A stretch of DNA of 64,000 bases from Microbacterium testaceum StLB037. Lineage in GTDB: Bacteria > Actinomycetota > Actinomycetes > Actinomycetales > Microbacteriaceae. The notes beneath the pieces were generated by a model. It was not told where the DNA came from, ran no database searches, and saw only the letters and a program-made list of their open reading frames with translations. Position numbers and translations under genes: made by a program. Where the stretch lies: positions 1,550,001-1,614,000 of the forward strand of contig NC_015125.1 of NCBI RefSeq assembly GCF_000202635.1, given 5' to 3'. Of the stretch, positions 41,045 to 50,240 are shown piece by piece (positions within the stretch are counted from its first letter, which is position 1; the number at the start of each line of letters is the position of its first letter).

Positions 41045-41974
41045 TCAGTAGTACACGACGACCGGGACCACGAGCAGCCCGAGCAGAACGAGGGTCACCG
41101 CGACCAGCGATCCGATCTGCAGCGCCTTCTGGCGCGCGAGGCGCGTCCGCGCGTAGATGAAGCCCACGGCCGCGCCGGTGACCAGACCGCCCAGATGCGC
41201 CTGCCAGGAGACGCCGACGTCGTTCAGCGCCGCGACGAAATCTCCCGTGGTGATCGAGCTGATCAGGGCCACCACGAACGGCCAGGCGAAGTTGATGCCG
41301 ATCAGCACCGCGATCACGCGGATGTCGGCTCCGATGTGACGCCCGATCACGAGCAGAGCACCGAAGAGTGCGAAGATCGCGCCGGAGGCGCCGACCACCG
41401 GCGTCAGCGGGGCGATCAATGCCACCGCGACCGAACCGCCGAGCGTCCCCAGAACGTACAGGGCGACGAACCGCCACCGACCGAGCAGCGGTTCGAGGTT
41501 CCGACCGATGAACCACAGGGCCAGCATGTTCAGGCCGATATGGAAGAAGCCGGAGTGCACGAGCGACACCGTGAGGAGGCGCCACGGTTCGAACGCCCCG
41601 AACTGCGGCACCAGGTAGGGGCCGTAGAACAGCAGCGCGTTGCTCAGCAGGGGTTCGAGACCCGGGACCAGGCCGATGATGTACACCAGACCGGTGATCG
41701 CGATGATCGCCAGCGTGGCGACCGGGCGTCCGGACGAAACCGCGACGACCGGCCGCGACGACGCCCAGCGGCGCTCGGCCTTCTTCTGCGCCGGGGTCTC
41801 GGTGGCGCGCTGTTGCGCCATGCACTCCGGGCAGATCACGCCGACGGCGGCGGGGGTGCGACACTCCGAACAGACCGTTCGCAGGCACCGCTGGCAGAGG
41901 ACGAAGCTCTGCCGATCTGGATGCCGGTAACAGAAGTTGTCGCTGTTTCGACGGAAATCGTCGGTTGTGGACAC
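41045..41974 (-). CDS. rhomboid-family intramembrane serine protease with N-terminal zinc-finger
   Basis: The 309-residue protein has a B-box-like zinc-binding segment at residues 15-51 (Cys15, His18, Cys27, Cys30, Cys35, Cys38, Cys48, Cys51) and then six or seven membrane helices. The catalytic dyad is Ser197 in GASGAIFALFG and His260 in WQAHLGGLVTG, with the HxxxN-type loop HIGLNMLALWFIG. Rhomboids cut membrane proteins within the bilayer. The start is GTG. It follows the cyclophilin gene by 18 bases on the same strand, an arrangement often seen in actinobacteria. Substrates are unknown. Confidence 0.95.
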   Translation of the reverse strand: MSTTDDFRRNSDNFCYRHPDRQSFVLCQRCLRTVCSECRTPAAVGVICPECMAQQRATETPAQKKAERRWASSRPVVAVSSGRPVATLAIIAITGLVYIIGLVPGLEPLLSNALLFYGPYLVPQFGAFEPWRLLTVSLVHSGFFHIGLNMLALWFIGRNLEPLLGRWRFVALYVLGTLGGSVAVALIAPLTPVVGASGAIFALFGALLVIGRHIGADIRVIAVLIGINFAWPFVVALISSITTGDFVAALNDVGVSWQAHLGGLVTGAAVGFIYARTRLARQKALQIGSLVAVTLVLLGLLVVPVVVYY

Positions 41975-41992
41975 CCGCCGCCGCCTTGAAGG

Positions 41993-42550
41993 TCAGACCG
42001 AGACGATGTCGACCGAGTGCAGGACGACGTCGGCCTTCGGGCGGTCCTGGGCACCGGTGGGCACCGCGGCGATGGCGTCGACGACGGCCTTCGACGCGTC
42101 ATCGGCCACCTCGCCGAAGATCGTGTGCTTGCCCTGCAGCCACGGGGTGGGGTCGGTCGTGATGAAGAACTGCGAGCCGTTCGTGCCCTCCGGCTGGCCG
42201 GTGATGGCGTTGCGACGCAGACCGGCGTTCGCCATCGCGAGCTTGTACGGCGCGGTGAAGTCCAGCTCGGGGTGGATCTCGTCGTTGAAGTTGTAGCCGG
42301 GACCCCCGATGCCCTGACCGAGGGGGTCTCCGCCCTGAATCATGAAGTTGGGGATGATGCGGTGGAAGATCACGTCCTTGTAGAGCGGACCTTCACCCTT
42401 GGCGCCGGTGGCGGGATTGGTCCATTCCTGGGTTCCATCGGACAGACCGATGAAGTTGCGGACGGTACGGGGAGCGTGGTCGCCGAACAGGTTGACCACG
42501 ATGTCGCCGTGGTTGGTGTGCAAGGTCGCGACGGCGGTGTGAGTAGCCAT
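41993..42550 (-). CDS. ppiA: peptidyl-prolyl cis-trans isomerase, cyclophilin type
   Basis: The 185-residue cytoplasmic protein has the cyclophilin core: VNLFGDHAPRTVRNFIGL, FHRIIPNFMIQGGDPLGQGIGGPGY (the active-site Arg-Ile-Ile segment), SQFFIT and the HTIFGEV strand. It catalyses proline isomerisation during protein folding. No signal peptide. The ATG at 42550 is used. The rhomboid gene follows after 18 bases. Confidence 0.96.
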   Translation of the reverse strand: MATHTAVATLHTNHGDIVVNLFGDHAPRTVRNFIGLSDGTQEWTNPATGAKGEGPLYKDVIFHRIIPNFMIQGGDPLGQGIGGPGYNFNDEIHPELDFTAPYKLAMANAGLRRNAITGQPEGTNGSQFFITTDPTPWLQGKHTIFGEVADDASKAVVDAIAAVPTGAQDRPKADVVLHSVDIVSV

Positions 42551-42650
42551 GGGTACATTCTCTCAGAGTTATCTGCAAGGGTCCGTGGTGGGCACCGCCC
42601 GGTCTGGCAAGATGAAGCAACGTACATCCCATCGATAGGGAGGATGAGCC

Positions 42651-43223
42651 GTGGGCCTCAGCCGCAAGAGCAAGAAGGAACTGCGCAAGCTCCAGAAGCA
42701 CGCCGCGAAGGTGTGGGAGTCGCAGCAGGTGCTGCTGGGCGAGAGCGGAAAGGTGGCTCGTGAAGCCGGCCACCAGCTCGGTCGCTTCAGCCGCGAAGAC
42801 CTCGTTCCCGTCGTGCAGGACGGCTACAACAAGTACGCCGCGCCCTACGTCGACAAGAGCGTGAAGTACAGCAACCGCTTCCTCAGCAACAAGGTCATCC
42901 CGGCCGCCGGTGCTGTCGTGGGCGGGGCGATGTCGGTCTGGGACGCCGCGGGCGACACCCGCGACCGTCTCGCCAAGGGTCAGGGCTTCGACCTCGATGC
43001 CCACAAGTACGCCAAGCGAGCCGAGAAGTACGGCAAGAAGGCGTCCAAGAACCTCGCCAAGAAGCTGCCTCACCAGAACGACGGCATCGGTGCCGGTGGC
43101 GTCATCGCGATCATCCTCGGGGTGGTCGCCGCGGCCGGCGTGGCCTACGCCGCCTGGCAGACGCTTCGCGCCGACGACGAGCTGTGGGTCGCGGACGACC
43201 CGCTGCGCGCGCCGGACGCGTGA
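42651..43223 (+). CDS. conserved hypothetical membrane-associated protein
   Basis: The 190-residue protein starts with a very basic helix (SRKSKKELRKLQKHAAKVW), continues with a long amphipathic region rich in Lys, Tyr and Ala, and has one C-terminal membrane helix (GAGGVIAIILGVVAAAGVAYAAW, about 147-169) before an acidic tail. Related proteins in Microbacterium-like genomes are sometimes labelled DNA helicase, but no helicase or nucleotide-binding motif is present. The GTG start has GGGAGGA upstream. The stop overlaps the ybaK start (GTGA), so the two genes are linked. Confidence 0.75.
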   Translation: MGLSRKSKKELRKLQKHAAKVWESQQVLLGESGKVAREAGHQLGRFSREDLVPVVQDGYNKYAAPYVDKSVKYSNRFLSNKVIPAAGAVVGGAMSVWDAAGDTRDRLAKGQGFDLDAHKYAKRAEKYGKKASKNLAKKLPHQNDGIGAGGVIAIILGVVAAAGVAYAAWQTLRADDELWVADDPLRAPDA

Positions 43224-43693
43224 GCGACCCCACCATCAGAGTCCGAGAGGCCGCGCGTGAGCGCGGCCTCTCGGTCGATGTGCGCGAAAGACCCGCGGCC
43301 TCCAGCCTCGATGAAGCCGCGGAACTCCTCGGAATCCCTCCCGCGTCGATCGTGAAGACCCTCGTCGTCAAACGTTCCGACGACACCTACCTCTTCGCCC
43401 TTGTTCCCGGTGACCGGGCCATCTCGTGGCCGAAGCTCCGAGCGGCGGTCGGGGTCAACAAGCTCCGGCTGCCCGAGCCCGAACTGGCCCTCGCCGCCAC
43501 CGGGTACGAGCGCGGCACGATCGTTCCGATCGGCAGTACTCACGACTGGCCGATCTACGCCGACGAGAGCATCGTGGGTCAGCGCATCGCGATGGGAGCC
43601 GGAGCGCACGGGTACAGCCTGTTCGTCGACGCCGACGACCTCATCCGCTCCTACGACGCGACCGTCGCCGACATCACGTCTCCTCGAGCCTGA
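43220..43693 (+). CDS. YbaK/EbsC-family aminoacyl-tRNA deacylase
   Basis: The 157-residue protein matches the YbaK/ProX deacylase domain: SLDEAAELLGIPPASIVKTLVVKRSDD with the catalytic Lys, FALVPGDRAISWPKLRAAVG, a Gly-rich GYERGTIVPIG and the final HGYSLFVDADDLIR. These enzymes hydrolyse mischarged tRNA such as Cys- or Ala-tRNA-Pro. The GTG start overlaps the preceding stop by four bases. A 14-base perfect hairpin with a GTGA loop lies inside codons 8-19 and may affect expression. Confidence 0.9.
   Translation: MSDPTIRVREAARERGLSVDVRERPAASSLDEAAELLGIPPASIVKTLVVKRSDDTYLFALVPGDRAISWPKLRAAVGVNKLRLPEPELALAATGYERGTIVPIGSTHDWPIYADESIVGQRIAMGAGAHGYSLFVDADDLIRSYDATVADITSPRA
43243..43274 (+). promoter_or_regulatory. 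14-bp perfect stem with GTGA tetraloop inside ybaK
   Basis: CCGAGAGGCCGCGC and GCGCGGCCTCTCGG enclose GTGA, a GNRA-class tetraloop, 23-54 bases after the start codon. It is the most stable intragenic hairpin I noticed. Confidence 0.6.
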
Positions 43694-43697
43694 GCGG

Positions 43698-44144
43698 TCA
43701 CTGCTCGCCCTCCCCACGGGGAGGGAGCTTCGCCATGCGAAGCGCGATGTCCACGAGCTGTACCCGACGCAGCTTCCGCACCGCAGCAAAGCTGAACCAC
43801 TCGGCTCGGTCGGTGGATCCGCCCACCTCATGGCGCAGCCGGCCACCGACGATACGCGCCCGATAAACAATGCGGAGGGTGTGCAGAGGCCCCTCCGCGC
43901 CCGTGGAGAGCCTGGAGGCGGCCGGGATCACCCGGGAATGGATGCCGAGGAGCGAGTCCACGTCGACGCGATACCCCGTCTCCTCTCGCACCTCGCGGCG
44001 AACAGCGCGTTCAGGGTCCTCGCCGGCCTCCAGGCCGCCTCCCGGGAGCGTCCAGGCCGCCCGACGCCCCTCGACCCAGTGCGCGAGCAACAGGCGATCG
44101 TCGGAGCCGGTGATGACGGCGTACGCGGCGACTCGCATGTCCAT
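43698..44144 (-). CDS. Nudix hydrolase
   Basis: The 148-residue protein has a complete Nudix box, GGGLEAGEDPERAVRREVREETGY, containing the REVREE metal-binding core. Nudix enzymes cleave nucleoside diphosphates linked to other groups; this short form resembles MutT-like house-cleaning enzymes but the substrate is not determined. ATG 44144 is chosen because TATGGT (44151-44156 on the minus strand) lies six bases upstream, the leaderless pattern; the longer open frame upstream runs into the tRNA-Ala region. Converges on ybaK with a four-base gap. Confidence 0.9.
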   Translation of the reverse strand: MDMRVAAYAVITGSDDRLLLAHWVEGRRAAWTLPGGGLEAGEDPERAVRREVREETGYRVDVDSLLGIHSRVIPAASRLSTGAEGPLHTLRIVYRARIVGGRLRHEVGGSTDRAEWFSFAAVRKLRRVQLVDIALRMAKLPPRGEGEQ

Positions 44145-44150
44145 TGCGAC

Positions 44151-44156
44151 ACCATA
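44151..44156 (-). promoter_or_regulatory. -10 hexamer TATGGT, leaderless promoter of the Nudix gene
   Basis: TATGGT ends six bases before ATG 44144. Confidence 0.45.
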
Positions 44157-44279
44157 GCGGCGCGGCCGACGACATGCTCGCGAAAGGTCGTGCCGTTTCA
44201 CGCCTCGGGGAGATCGACGACGGATGTGCGGCGGTTCCGCTCGATGCCGCTTCCGGCATTCGGGAGAAGGAAGAAGATG

Positions 44280-44352
44280 TGGAGCCTGGGAGATTCGAAC
44301 TCCCGACATCCTGCTTGCAAAGCAGGCGCTCTACCAACTGAGCTAAGGCCCC
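44280..44352 (-). tRNA. tRNA-Ala (anticodon TGC)
   Basis: The 73-base sequence folds with acceptor stem GGGGCCT/AGGCTCC (one G-T pair), D-arm TAGCTCAGTTGGTAGAGC, anticodon stem CCTGC/GCAGG around TTTGCAA (anticodon TGC), T-loop GTTCGAATC and discriminator A. CCA is not encoded. It lies downstream of gyrA and tRNA-Ile, a conserved actinobacterial arrangement. Confidence 0.97.
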
Positions 44353-44364
44353 GTGGGGATGGGG

Positions 44365-44438
44365 TGGGGCTACCAGGACTTGAACCTGGGACCTCTTCAT
44401 TATCAGTGAAGCGCTCTAACCGCCTGAGCTATAGCCCC
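44365..44438 (-). tRNA. tRNA-Ile (anticodon GAT)
   Basis: The 74-base sequence has acceptor stem GGGGCTA/TAGCCCC, anticodon stem CTTCA/TGAAG around CTGATAA (anticodon GAT), T-loop GTTCAAGTC and discriminator A. CCA is not encoded. It is 12 bases upstream of tRNA-Ala on the same strand and probably shares its transcript. Confidence 0.97.
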
Positions 44439-44506
44439 GTTGCGACGACGTGATGTCGTCAACCTCGAAGACTTTACCGGAATCCCGAGGTTTTTCCGAA
44501 TCGGCG

Positions 44507-44911
44507 TCAGTTCGAGGTGAAGCCGACCAGGAGACCGCCGGTCACCTTGACCGCGAGGTTGTAGATCCCGGCCACCACGGCGCCCAGCACGGTGATGACG
44601 ACGAGGTTGAGGATCGCGACGATCGCCGCGAACGCCATGACCTGGGGAAGCCCGATGTACTGCGAAAGCGTCGTGCCGCCGTCGGTGAAGCTCGTGAAGA
44701 ACTCGTCGAGCTTCGTGATGAGGCCCGTCGCGCTGACGACCAGGTAGATCAGGAAGTAGGAGACGACCGTCACGATCGCGACGGCCACCGCCGCGAGGAA
44801 GGACAGCTTCACCGCCGACCAGAAGTCGATGTAGACGAGGCGCAGACGCACCTGCTTCGCGGGGGTCTTGTGAGTCGACTTCTTAGCGAGCTTGTCGGCT
44901 ACCGTGCTCAT
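44507..44911 (-). CDS. DUF3566 membrane protein
   Basis: The 134-residue protein has two helices ([53 protein letters not shown]) and the DUF3566 signature [18 protein letters not shown]. It is nearly always downstream of gyrA in actinobacteria; its role is unknown. The ATG overlaps the gyrA stop (ATGA), so it is translated from the gyrase message. Confidence 0.93.
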   Translation of the reverse strand: MSTVADKLAKKSTHKTPAKQVRLRLVYIDFWSAVKLSFLAAVAVAIVTVVSYFLIYLVVSATGLITKLDEFFTSFTDGGTTLSQYIGLPQVMAFAAIVAILNLVVITVLGAVVAGIYNLAVKVTGGLLVGFTSN

Positions 44912-47538
44912 GCGTCAGTACTTTCCTCAGGGGTCTCGGGAGCGGAGGCGTCGGCCTCATCCGCGGGAACTGCGGCGGGCTCCGTGGTCGTCTCCGTCGT
45001 CTCTGCCAAGTTGCGTTCCGCGTTTCGCGCGATCGCGATGATGCGGTCGTCGCCTCCAGCGCGGGCGAACACGACACCCATCGTGTCGCGTCCCTTGGCG
45101 GGCACCTCGGCCACGGCAGAGCGTACCACCTTGCCGCTGGCAAGAACCACAAGGACCTCGTCGCCCTCCGACACCATCATTCCGCCCGCGAGGACGCCTC
45201 GATCGTCGGTCAAACGGGCCACCTTGATGCCCAGACCACCGCGATTCTGCATGCGGTACTCGGTCACCGCGGTGCGCTTGGCATAGCCGCCCTCGGTCAC
45301 CACGAAGACGAACTCGTCGTCCTTGGCGACGGATGCCGAGAGCAGGCTGTCGCCCTCGCGGAAGTCCATGCCCTTCACGCCCGACGTCGACCGGCCCATG
45401 GGGCGCAGCGCGTTGTCGGTCGCGGAGAACCGGAGGGACATTCCCAGGCGGCTGATCAGAAGGATGTCGTCGCCCTCGTCGACGAGGAGCGCGCTGACGA
45501 GCTCGTCGGCGCCGCCCTGCTCGGTCTCGTCCGCCTCGTCCGACACCTGGCCGCGGAGCTTGATCGCGATCACGCCGCCCTGACGGTTCGTGTCGTACTC
45601 GTCGAGACGAGTCTTCTTGACCAGACCGTTGCGGGTGGCGAGCACCAGGTAGGTCGCGACGCTGTAGTCGCGGATGTCGAGGATCTGGGCGATCTCTTCA
45701 TCGGGCTGCAGCGCGAGGAGGTTGGCCACGTGCTGGCCCTTGGCATCCCGTCCCGCCTCGGGGACCTCGTAGGCCTTGGAGCGATAGACGCGACCCTTGT
45801 TCGTGAAGAACAACAGCCAGTGGTGGGTCGTCGTGACGAAGAAGTGCTCGACGACGTCGTCGGCGCGCAGCTGCGCGCCCTTCACGCCCTTACCGCCGCG
45901 GTGCTGCGAACGGTAGTTGTCGCTGCGGGTGCGCTTGATGTAGCCGTCACGGGTGACCGTGATGACCATCTCTTCTTCCGCGATCAGGTCTTCGATCGAC
46001 ACGTCGCCGTCGAAGCCGTGCAGGATCTGGGTGCGACGGTCATCGCCGAAACGGTCGACGATCCCGGTCAGCTCGTCACGGATGATCGTGCGCTGGCGCG
46101 CGGGGGACGCCAGGATGTCGTTAAAGTCGGCGATGCGAGCTTCGAGCTCGGTCGCCTCGTCGACGATCTTCTGCCGCTCGAGGGCCGCCAGACGACGCAG
46201 CTGCATGTCGAGGATCGCCTGCGCCTGGATGTCGTCGATGTCGAGGAGCTTCTGCAGGCCCTCGTTGGCATCCTGAGCCGTCGGCGAGCGACGGATGAGC
46301 GCGATGACCTCGTCGAGGGCGTCGAGCGCCTTCAGGTAGCCGCGCAGGATGTGCATGCGCTCTTCGGCCTTGCGGAGGCGATAGCGCGTGCGCCGGACGA
46401 TGACGTTGACCTGGTGGTCGATCCAGTGGCTGACGAATCCGTCGAGCGAGAGCGTGCGCGGCACACCGTCGACGATCGCCAGCATGTTGGCGCCGAAGTT
46501 CTCCTGCAGCTGGGTGTGCTTGTAGAGGTTGTTCAGCACGACCTTGGCCACCGCGTCGCGCTTGAGCACGACGACGAGACGCTGACCGGTGCGACCGGAC
46601 GTCTCGTCGCGGATGTCGGCGATACCGGTGATCTTGCCCTCGCGAGCGAGGTCGCCGATCTTGACCGCGACATTGTCGGGGTTGACCTGGTACGGCAGCT
46701 CGGTGATCACGAGGCACGTGCGGCCCTGGATCTCCTCGATGTTCACGACGGCACGCATCGTGATCGAGCCGCGACCGGTGCGGTAGGCGTCCTTGATACC
46801 GCGCGTGCCGAGGATCTGCGCGGCGGTCGGGAAGTCGGGCCCGGGGATGCGCTCCATGAGCGCTTCGAGCAGCTCCTCGCGGGTGGCATCCGGGTTCTCG
46901 AGAGCCCAGAGCGCGCCGGCGGAGACCTCGCGGAGGTTGTGCGGCGGGATGTTCGTCGCCATACCGACCGCGATGCCGACCGAACCGTTGACGAGGAGGT
47001 TCGGGAAGCGCGACGGCAGGACGACGGGTTCCTGCGTCTGGCCGTCGTAGTTGTCCTCGAAGTCGACGGTCTCTTCTTCGATGTCGCGGACCATCTCGAG
47101 CGCGAGTTGCGACATCTTCGTCTCGGTGTAGCGCGGGGCGGCCGCACCCTGGTTGCCCGGGGAGCCGAAGTTGCCCTGGCCGAGCGCGAGGGGATAGCGC
47201 AGCGACCACGGCTGCACGAGACGCACGAGGGCGTCGTAGATGGGGGCGTCGCCGTGGGGGTGGTAGTGCCCCATGACCTCGCCGACGACACGGGCGCACT
47301 TCGAGAACGACTTGTCGGGTCGGAAGCCGCCGTCGTACATGCCGTAGATCACGCGGCGGTGCACGGGCTTGAGACCGTCCTCGACGCGCGGCAGTGCGCG
47401 ACCGACGATGACGCTCATCGCGTAGTCGAGGTAGCTCCGCTGCATCTCGAGCTGGAGGTCGACCTGGTCGATCCTGCCGTGGTTGTGCGCGGGTTCCGAC
47501 CGGACCTCGTCGGGCTCGGGCGTGATGTCGTCAGCCAT
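44908..47538 (-). CDS. gyrA: DNA gyrase subunit A
   Basis: The 876-residue subunit has the catalytic Tyr137 in APRYTETKM, the winged-helix breakage-reunion domain and six C-terminal beta-pinwheel blades, the first with the GyrA-box-like [10 protein letters not shown]. It cleaves and rejoins DNA for negative supercoiling with GyrB. The quinolone-resistance region reads [10 protein letters not shown]: Ala98 and Pro99 occupy the positions of E. coli Ser83 and Ala84 (M. tuberculosis Ala90 and Ser91). A Pro there is a known resistance substitution in other species. gyrB ends 61 bases upstream. The acidic C-terminal tail ([17 protein letters not shown]) is normal for the group. Confidence 0.98.
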   Translation of the reverse strand: MADDITPEPDEVRSEPAHNHGRIDQVDLQLEMQRSYLDYAMSVIVGRALPRVEDGLKPVHRRVIYGMYDGGFRPDKSFSKCARVVGEVMGHYHPHGDAPIYDALVRLVQPWSLRYPLALGQGNFGSPGNQGAAAPRYTETKMSQLALEMVRDIEEETVDFEDNYDGQTQEPVVLPSRFPNLLVNGSVGIAVGMATNIPPHNLREVSAGALWALENPDATREELLEALMERIPGPDFPTAAQILGTRGIKDAYRTGRGSITMRAVVNIEEIQGRTCLVITELPYQVNPDNVAVKIGDLAREGKITGIADIRDETSGRTGQRLVVVLKRDAVAKVVLNNLYKHTQLQENFGANMLAIVDGVPRTLSLDGFVSHWIDHQVNVIVRRTRYRLRKAEERMHILRGYLKALDALDEVIALIRRSPTAQDANEGLQKLLDIDDIQAQAILDMQLRRLAALERQKIVDEATELEARIADFNDILASPARQRTIIRDELTGIVDRFGDDRRTQILHGFDGDVSIEDLIAEEEMVITVTRDGYIKRTRSDNYRSQHRGGKGVKGAQLRADDVVEHFFVTTTHHWLLFFTNKGRVYRSKAYEVPEAGRDAKGQHVANLLALQPDEEIAQILDIRDYSVATYLVLATRNGLVKKTRLDEYDTNRQGGVIAIKLRGQVSDEADETEQGGADELVSALLVDEGDDILLISRLGMSLRFSATDNALRPMGRSTSGVKGMDFREGDSLLSASVAKDDEFVFVVTEGGYAKRTAVTEYRMQNRGGLGIKVARLTDDRGVLAGGMMVSEGDEVLVVLASGKVVRSAVAEVPAKGRDTMGVVFARAGGDDRIIAIARNAERNLAETTETTTEPAAVPADEADASAPETPEESTDA

Positions 47539-47599
47539 GTCTTCTCAGTTTCGTAGTGCGTCGTCGATCGTCGTCGTGCGGGGTCGCAGAGCGACGGGT

Positions 47600-49633
47600 T
47601 CAGATGTCGAGGAAGCGGACGTCTTTGGCGTTGCGCTGGATGAAGCTGCGTCGCGACTCGACGTCTTCGCCCATGAGGACCGAGAAGATCTCGTCGGCGG
47701 CGGCCGCATCGTCGATCGTGACCTGCTTCAGGGTGCGCGTCTCGGGATCCATGGTGGTCTCCCAGAGCTCGTGGTCGTTCATCTCGCCCAGACCCTTGTA
47801 GCGCTGGATGCCGTTGTCCTTGGGGATGCGGCGACCGGCGGCCTGACCGTCGACCAGCATCGCGTCGCGCTCCCGGTCGCTGTAGGCGTACTCGTGCGGG
47901 TGGTTCGACCACTTCAGGCGGTACAGCGGCGGCTGGGCGAGGTAGACGAAGCCGGCCTCGATGAGTCCGCGCATGTAGCGGAAGAGGAGCGTGAGCAGCA
48001 GCGTCGTGATGTGCTGGCCGTCGACGTCGGCATCGGCCATCAGCACGATCTTGTGGTACCGCGCCTTGGCCATGTCGAAGTCTTCGCCGATCCCCGTCCC
48101 GAAGGCCTGGATCATGGCCTGGACCTCTTTGTTGCCCAGAGCTCGGTCGAGGCGGGCGCGCTCGACGTTGAGGATCTTGCCGCGCAGCGCGAGGATCGCC
48201 TGGGTGTGGGGGTCGCGGCCCTGAACGGCCGAGCCGCCGGCGGAGTCACCCTCGACGAGGAAGATCTCGCTGATCGAGGGATCCTTCGACGTGCAGTCCT
48301 TCAGCTTGTCGGGCATGGCCGCCGACTCGAAGACGCTCTTGCGACGAGCGGTCTCGCGCGCCTTGCGTGCCGCCAGGCGCGCGGTGGCCGCGTCGATCGC
48401 CTTGCGGATGATGTTCTTGGCCTGGCCCGGATTGCGGTCGAACCAGTCGCCGAGCTTGTCGCCGACGACCTTCTGCACGAAGGCGCGGGCTTCGGTGTTG
48501 CCGAGCTTGGTCTTCGTCTGCCCCTCGAACTGCGGCTCCGACAGCTTCACCGAGATGACGGCCGTGAGGCCCTCGCGGATGTCGTCGCCGGTGAGGTTGT
48601 CGTCCTTCTCTTTGAGGAGGTTGTTCGCGCGGGCGTAGCGGTTGACCAGCGTGGTCAGCGCGGCACGGAAGCCCTCTTCGTGGGTGCCGCCCTCGTGCGT
48701 GTTGATCGTGTTGGCGTAAGTGAAGACGTTCTCGGTGTAGGCGGTCGTCCACTGCATCGCGAGCTCGAGCGCGATGTGCCGGTCGGTGTCTTCGGACTCG
48801 ACCTCGATGATCTCGTCGTTGACCACGTCGGCCTTGCGGACGCGGTTGAGGTGCTCGACGTAGTCCACGAGACCGCGCTCGTAGAGGAAGGAGTCGTTGC
48901 GCGCCTCGGTGACTTCTTCGCCCGGCTCTCCCTCGACGACCACCGACTGGGGACGCTCGTCACGGAGGCTGATGCGCAGCCCCTTGTTCAGGAACGCCAT
49001 CTGCTGGAAGCGGGTGCGGAGGGTGTCGTAGTCGAAGTCGATGGTGTCGAAGATCGTCGCATCGGGCCAGAACGTGATCGTCGTCCCCGTCTGGTCGCTC
49101 TCTTCGCCCTTCTCGAGAGGGGCGAGGGGCTGGCCGCCGTCGCGGAAGGACTGGCGCCACACGTGACCCTGTCGCTTGACCTCGACCTCGAGCCGCGTCG
49201 ACAGGGCGTTCACGACCGACGAACCGACGCCGTGCAGACCACCGGAGACGGCGTATCCGCCACCGCCGAACTTTCCACCGGCGTGCAGCACGGTCAGGAC
49301 GACCTCGACCGTCGACTTCCCCTCGGTGCGGTGCATGTCGACCGGGATGCCGCGACCGTTGTCGACCACGCGGACGGCGCCGTCGCTGAGGATCGTGACG
49401 TCGATCGTGTCGCAGTAGCCGGCGAGAGCCTCATCGACGGAGTTGTCGACGATCTCCTGCACCAAGTGGTGGAGGCCGCGCTCACCGGTCGAGCCGATGT
49501 ACATACCGGGGCGCTTGCGAACGGCTTCGAGACCCTCGAGCACCTGGATGGCGTCGGCCCCGTACTCGTTGGGAACCTTCGTGGAGGGTGCTTCAGGTTC
49601 CTCGGAAACGCTGTCGGGGTTTTCGGACGTCAT
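47600..49633 (-). CDS. gyrB: DNA gyrase subunit B
   Basis: The 677-residue subunit has the GHKL ATP-binding motifs ([35 protein letters not shown]), the transducer domain and the TOPRIM domain with [18 protein letters not shown] and QRYKGLGEM. Length fits actinobacterial GyrB. The ATG follows a GGAG site; a TAGGAT -10 hexamer at 49671-49676 suggests a promoter within the gap after dciA. Confidence 0.98.
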   Translation of the reverse strand: MTSENPDSVSEEPEAPSTKVPNEYGADAIQVLEGLEAVRKRPGMYIGSTGERGLHHLVQEIVDNSVDEALAGYCDTIDVTILSDGAVRVVDNGRGIPVDMHRTEGKSTVEVVLTVLHAGGKFGGGGYAVSGGLHGVGSSVVNALSTRLEVEVKRQGHVWRQSFRDGGQPLAPLEKGEESDQTGTTITFWPDATIFDTIDFDYDTLRTRFQQMAFLNKGLRISLRDERPQSVVVEGEPGEEVTEARNDSFLYERGLVDYVEHLNRVRKADVVNDEIIEVESEDTDRHIALELAMQWTTAYTENVFTYANTINTHEGGTHEEGFRAALTTLVNRYARANNLLKEKDDNLTGDDIREGLTAVISVKLSEPQFEGQTKTKLGNTEARAFVQKVVGDKLGDWFDRNPGQAKNIIRKAIDAATARLAARKARETARRKSVFESAAMPDKLKDCTSKDPSISEIFLVEGDSAGGSAVQGRDPHTQAILALRGKILNVERARLDRALGNKEVQAMIQAFGTGIGEDFDMAKARYHKIVLMADADVDGQHITTLLLTLLFRYMRGLIEAGFVYLAQPPLYRLKWSNHPHEYAYSDRERDAMLVDGQAAGRRIPKDNGIQRYKGLGEMNDHELWETTMDPETRTLKQVTIDDAAAADEIFSVLMGEDVESRRSFIQRNAKDVRFLDI

Positions 49634-49670
49634 GGGTGCGCGCGCTCCAGATCGGTTCTCGGAGCTTCCA

Positions 49671-49676
49671 TCCTAT
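49671..49676 (-). promoter_or_regulatory. -10 hexamer TAGGAT before gyrB, with upstream dyad
   Basis: TAGGAT lies 37 bases before the gyrB ATG. Upstream, GTGTA (49700-49704) and TACAC (49711-49715) form a small dyad that could be an operator or a supercoiling-sensitive element. The evidence is weak. Confidence 0.35.
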
Positions 49677-49751
49677 CGCGCGGGACCCCGGGAAATGGCG
49701 TGTACGCCCCTACACGGGGATAAATCGGGCCGAGGCGGGATCGACCATGGC

Positions 49752-50240
49752 CTAGCCGTAGGTATCGCGCGGGCCGCGGCCTGGAACGGCTCTGGGCCCC
49801 CATTTCCAAGAGGGGACGTCCGGCCCTACGAACCGGATCGCCTCGACGCCGGCCTCCGGGAACCGTCTCAGGATCTCCGACAGGATCTGCGCGCGCATGA
49901 GCTGCAGCTGTTTCGCCCACGCCGTGGAGTCCGCCTGCACGGTGAGGGTGCCGGCATCCAGGGCCACCGGGCGGGTGTGAGCGGCGGTGTCCGCGCCCGC
50001 GACATCGTGCCAGGTGCGCACGAGATCCTCGCGGGCCAGCTGTGGCTCCCAGCCCGCCGACTGCGTGAGGGTCGCGAGAACGTCTCCCAGTCCTCGCGGG
50101 TCTCGGCCCGGCGAGAACGGGGCGTTCTCGTCGTCGTCGGTGCGGCGGCGACGCCTCCTCTTGCGGTACGGCGACGGCTCGAGACCGCGCAGACGCAGGT
50201 AGGTCGCCATCGTCTCGGGGAGTTCGGCGTCGTCACTCAT
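49752..50240 (-). CDS. dciA: DciA-type helicase-loading protein (DUF721)
   Basis: The 162-residue protein has the DUF721 core (LAREDLVRTWHDVAGADTAAHTRPVALDAGTLTVQADSTAWAKQLQLMRAQIL) and the actinobacterial C-terminal WKWGPRAVPGRGPRDTYG. DciA loads the replicative helicase in bacteria lacking DnaC/DnaI. A basic cluster (RKRRRRRR) lies near residue 28. The gene overlaps recF by eight bases. Its place between recF and gyrB is conserved. Confidence 0.93.
   Translation of the reverse strand: MSDDAELPETMATYLRLRGLEPSPYRKRRRRRRTDDDENAPFSPGRDPRGLGDVLATLTQSAGWEPQLAREDLVRTWHDVAGADTAAHTRPVALDAGTLTVQADSTAWAKQLQLMRAQILSEILRRFPEAGVEAIRFVGPDVPSWKWGPRAVPGRGPRDTYG

Noticed and set aside
45730..47556. 608-codon plus-strand frame opposite gyrA
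   Set aside because: It is an antisense shadow of gyrA with no domain of its own.
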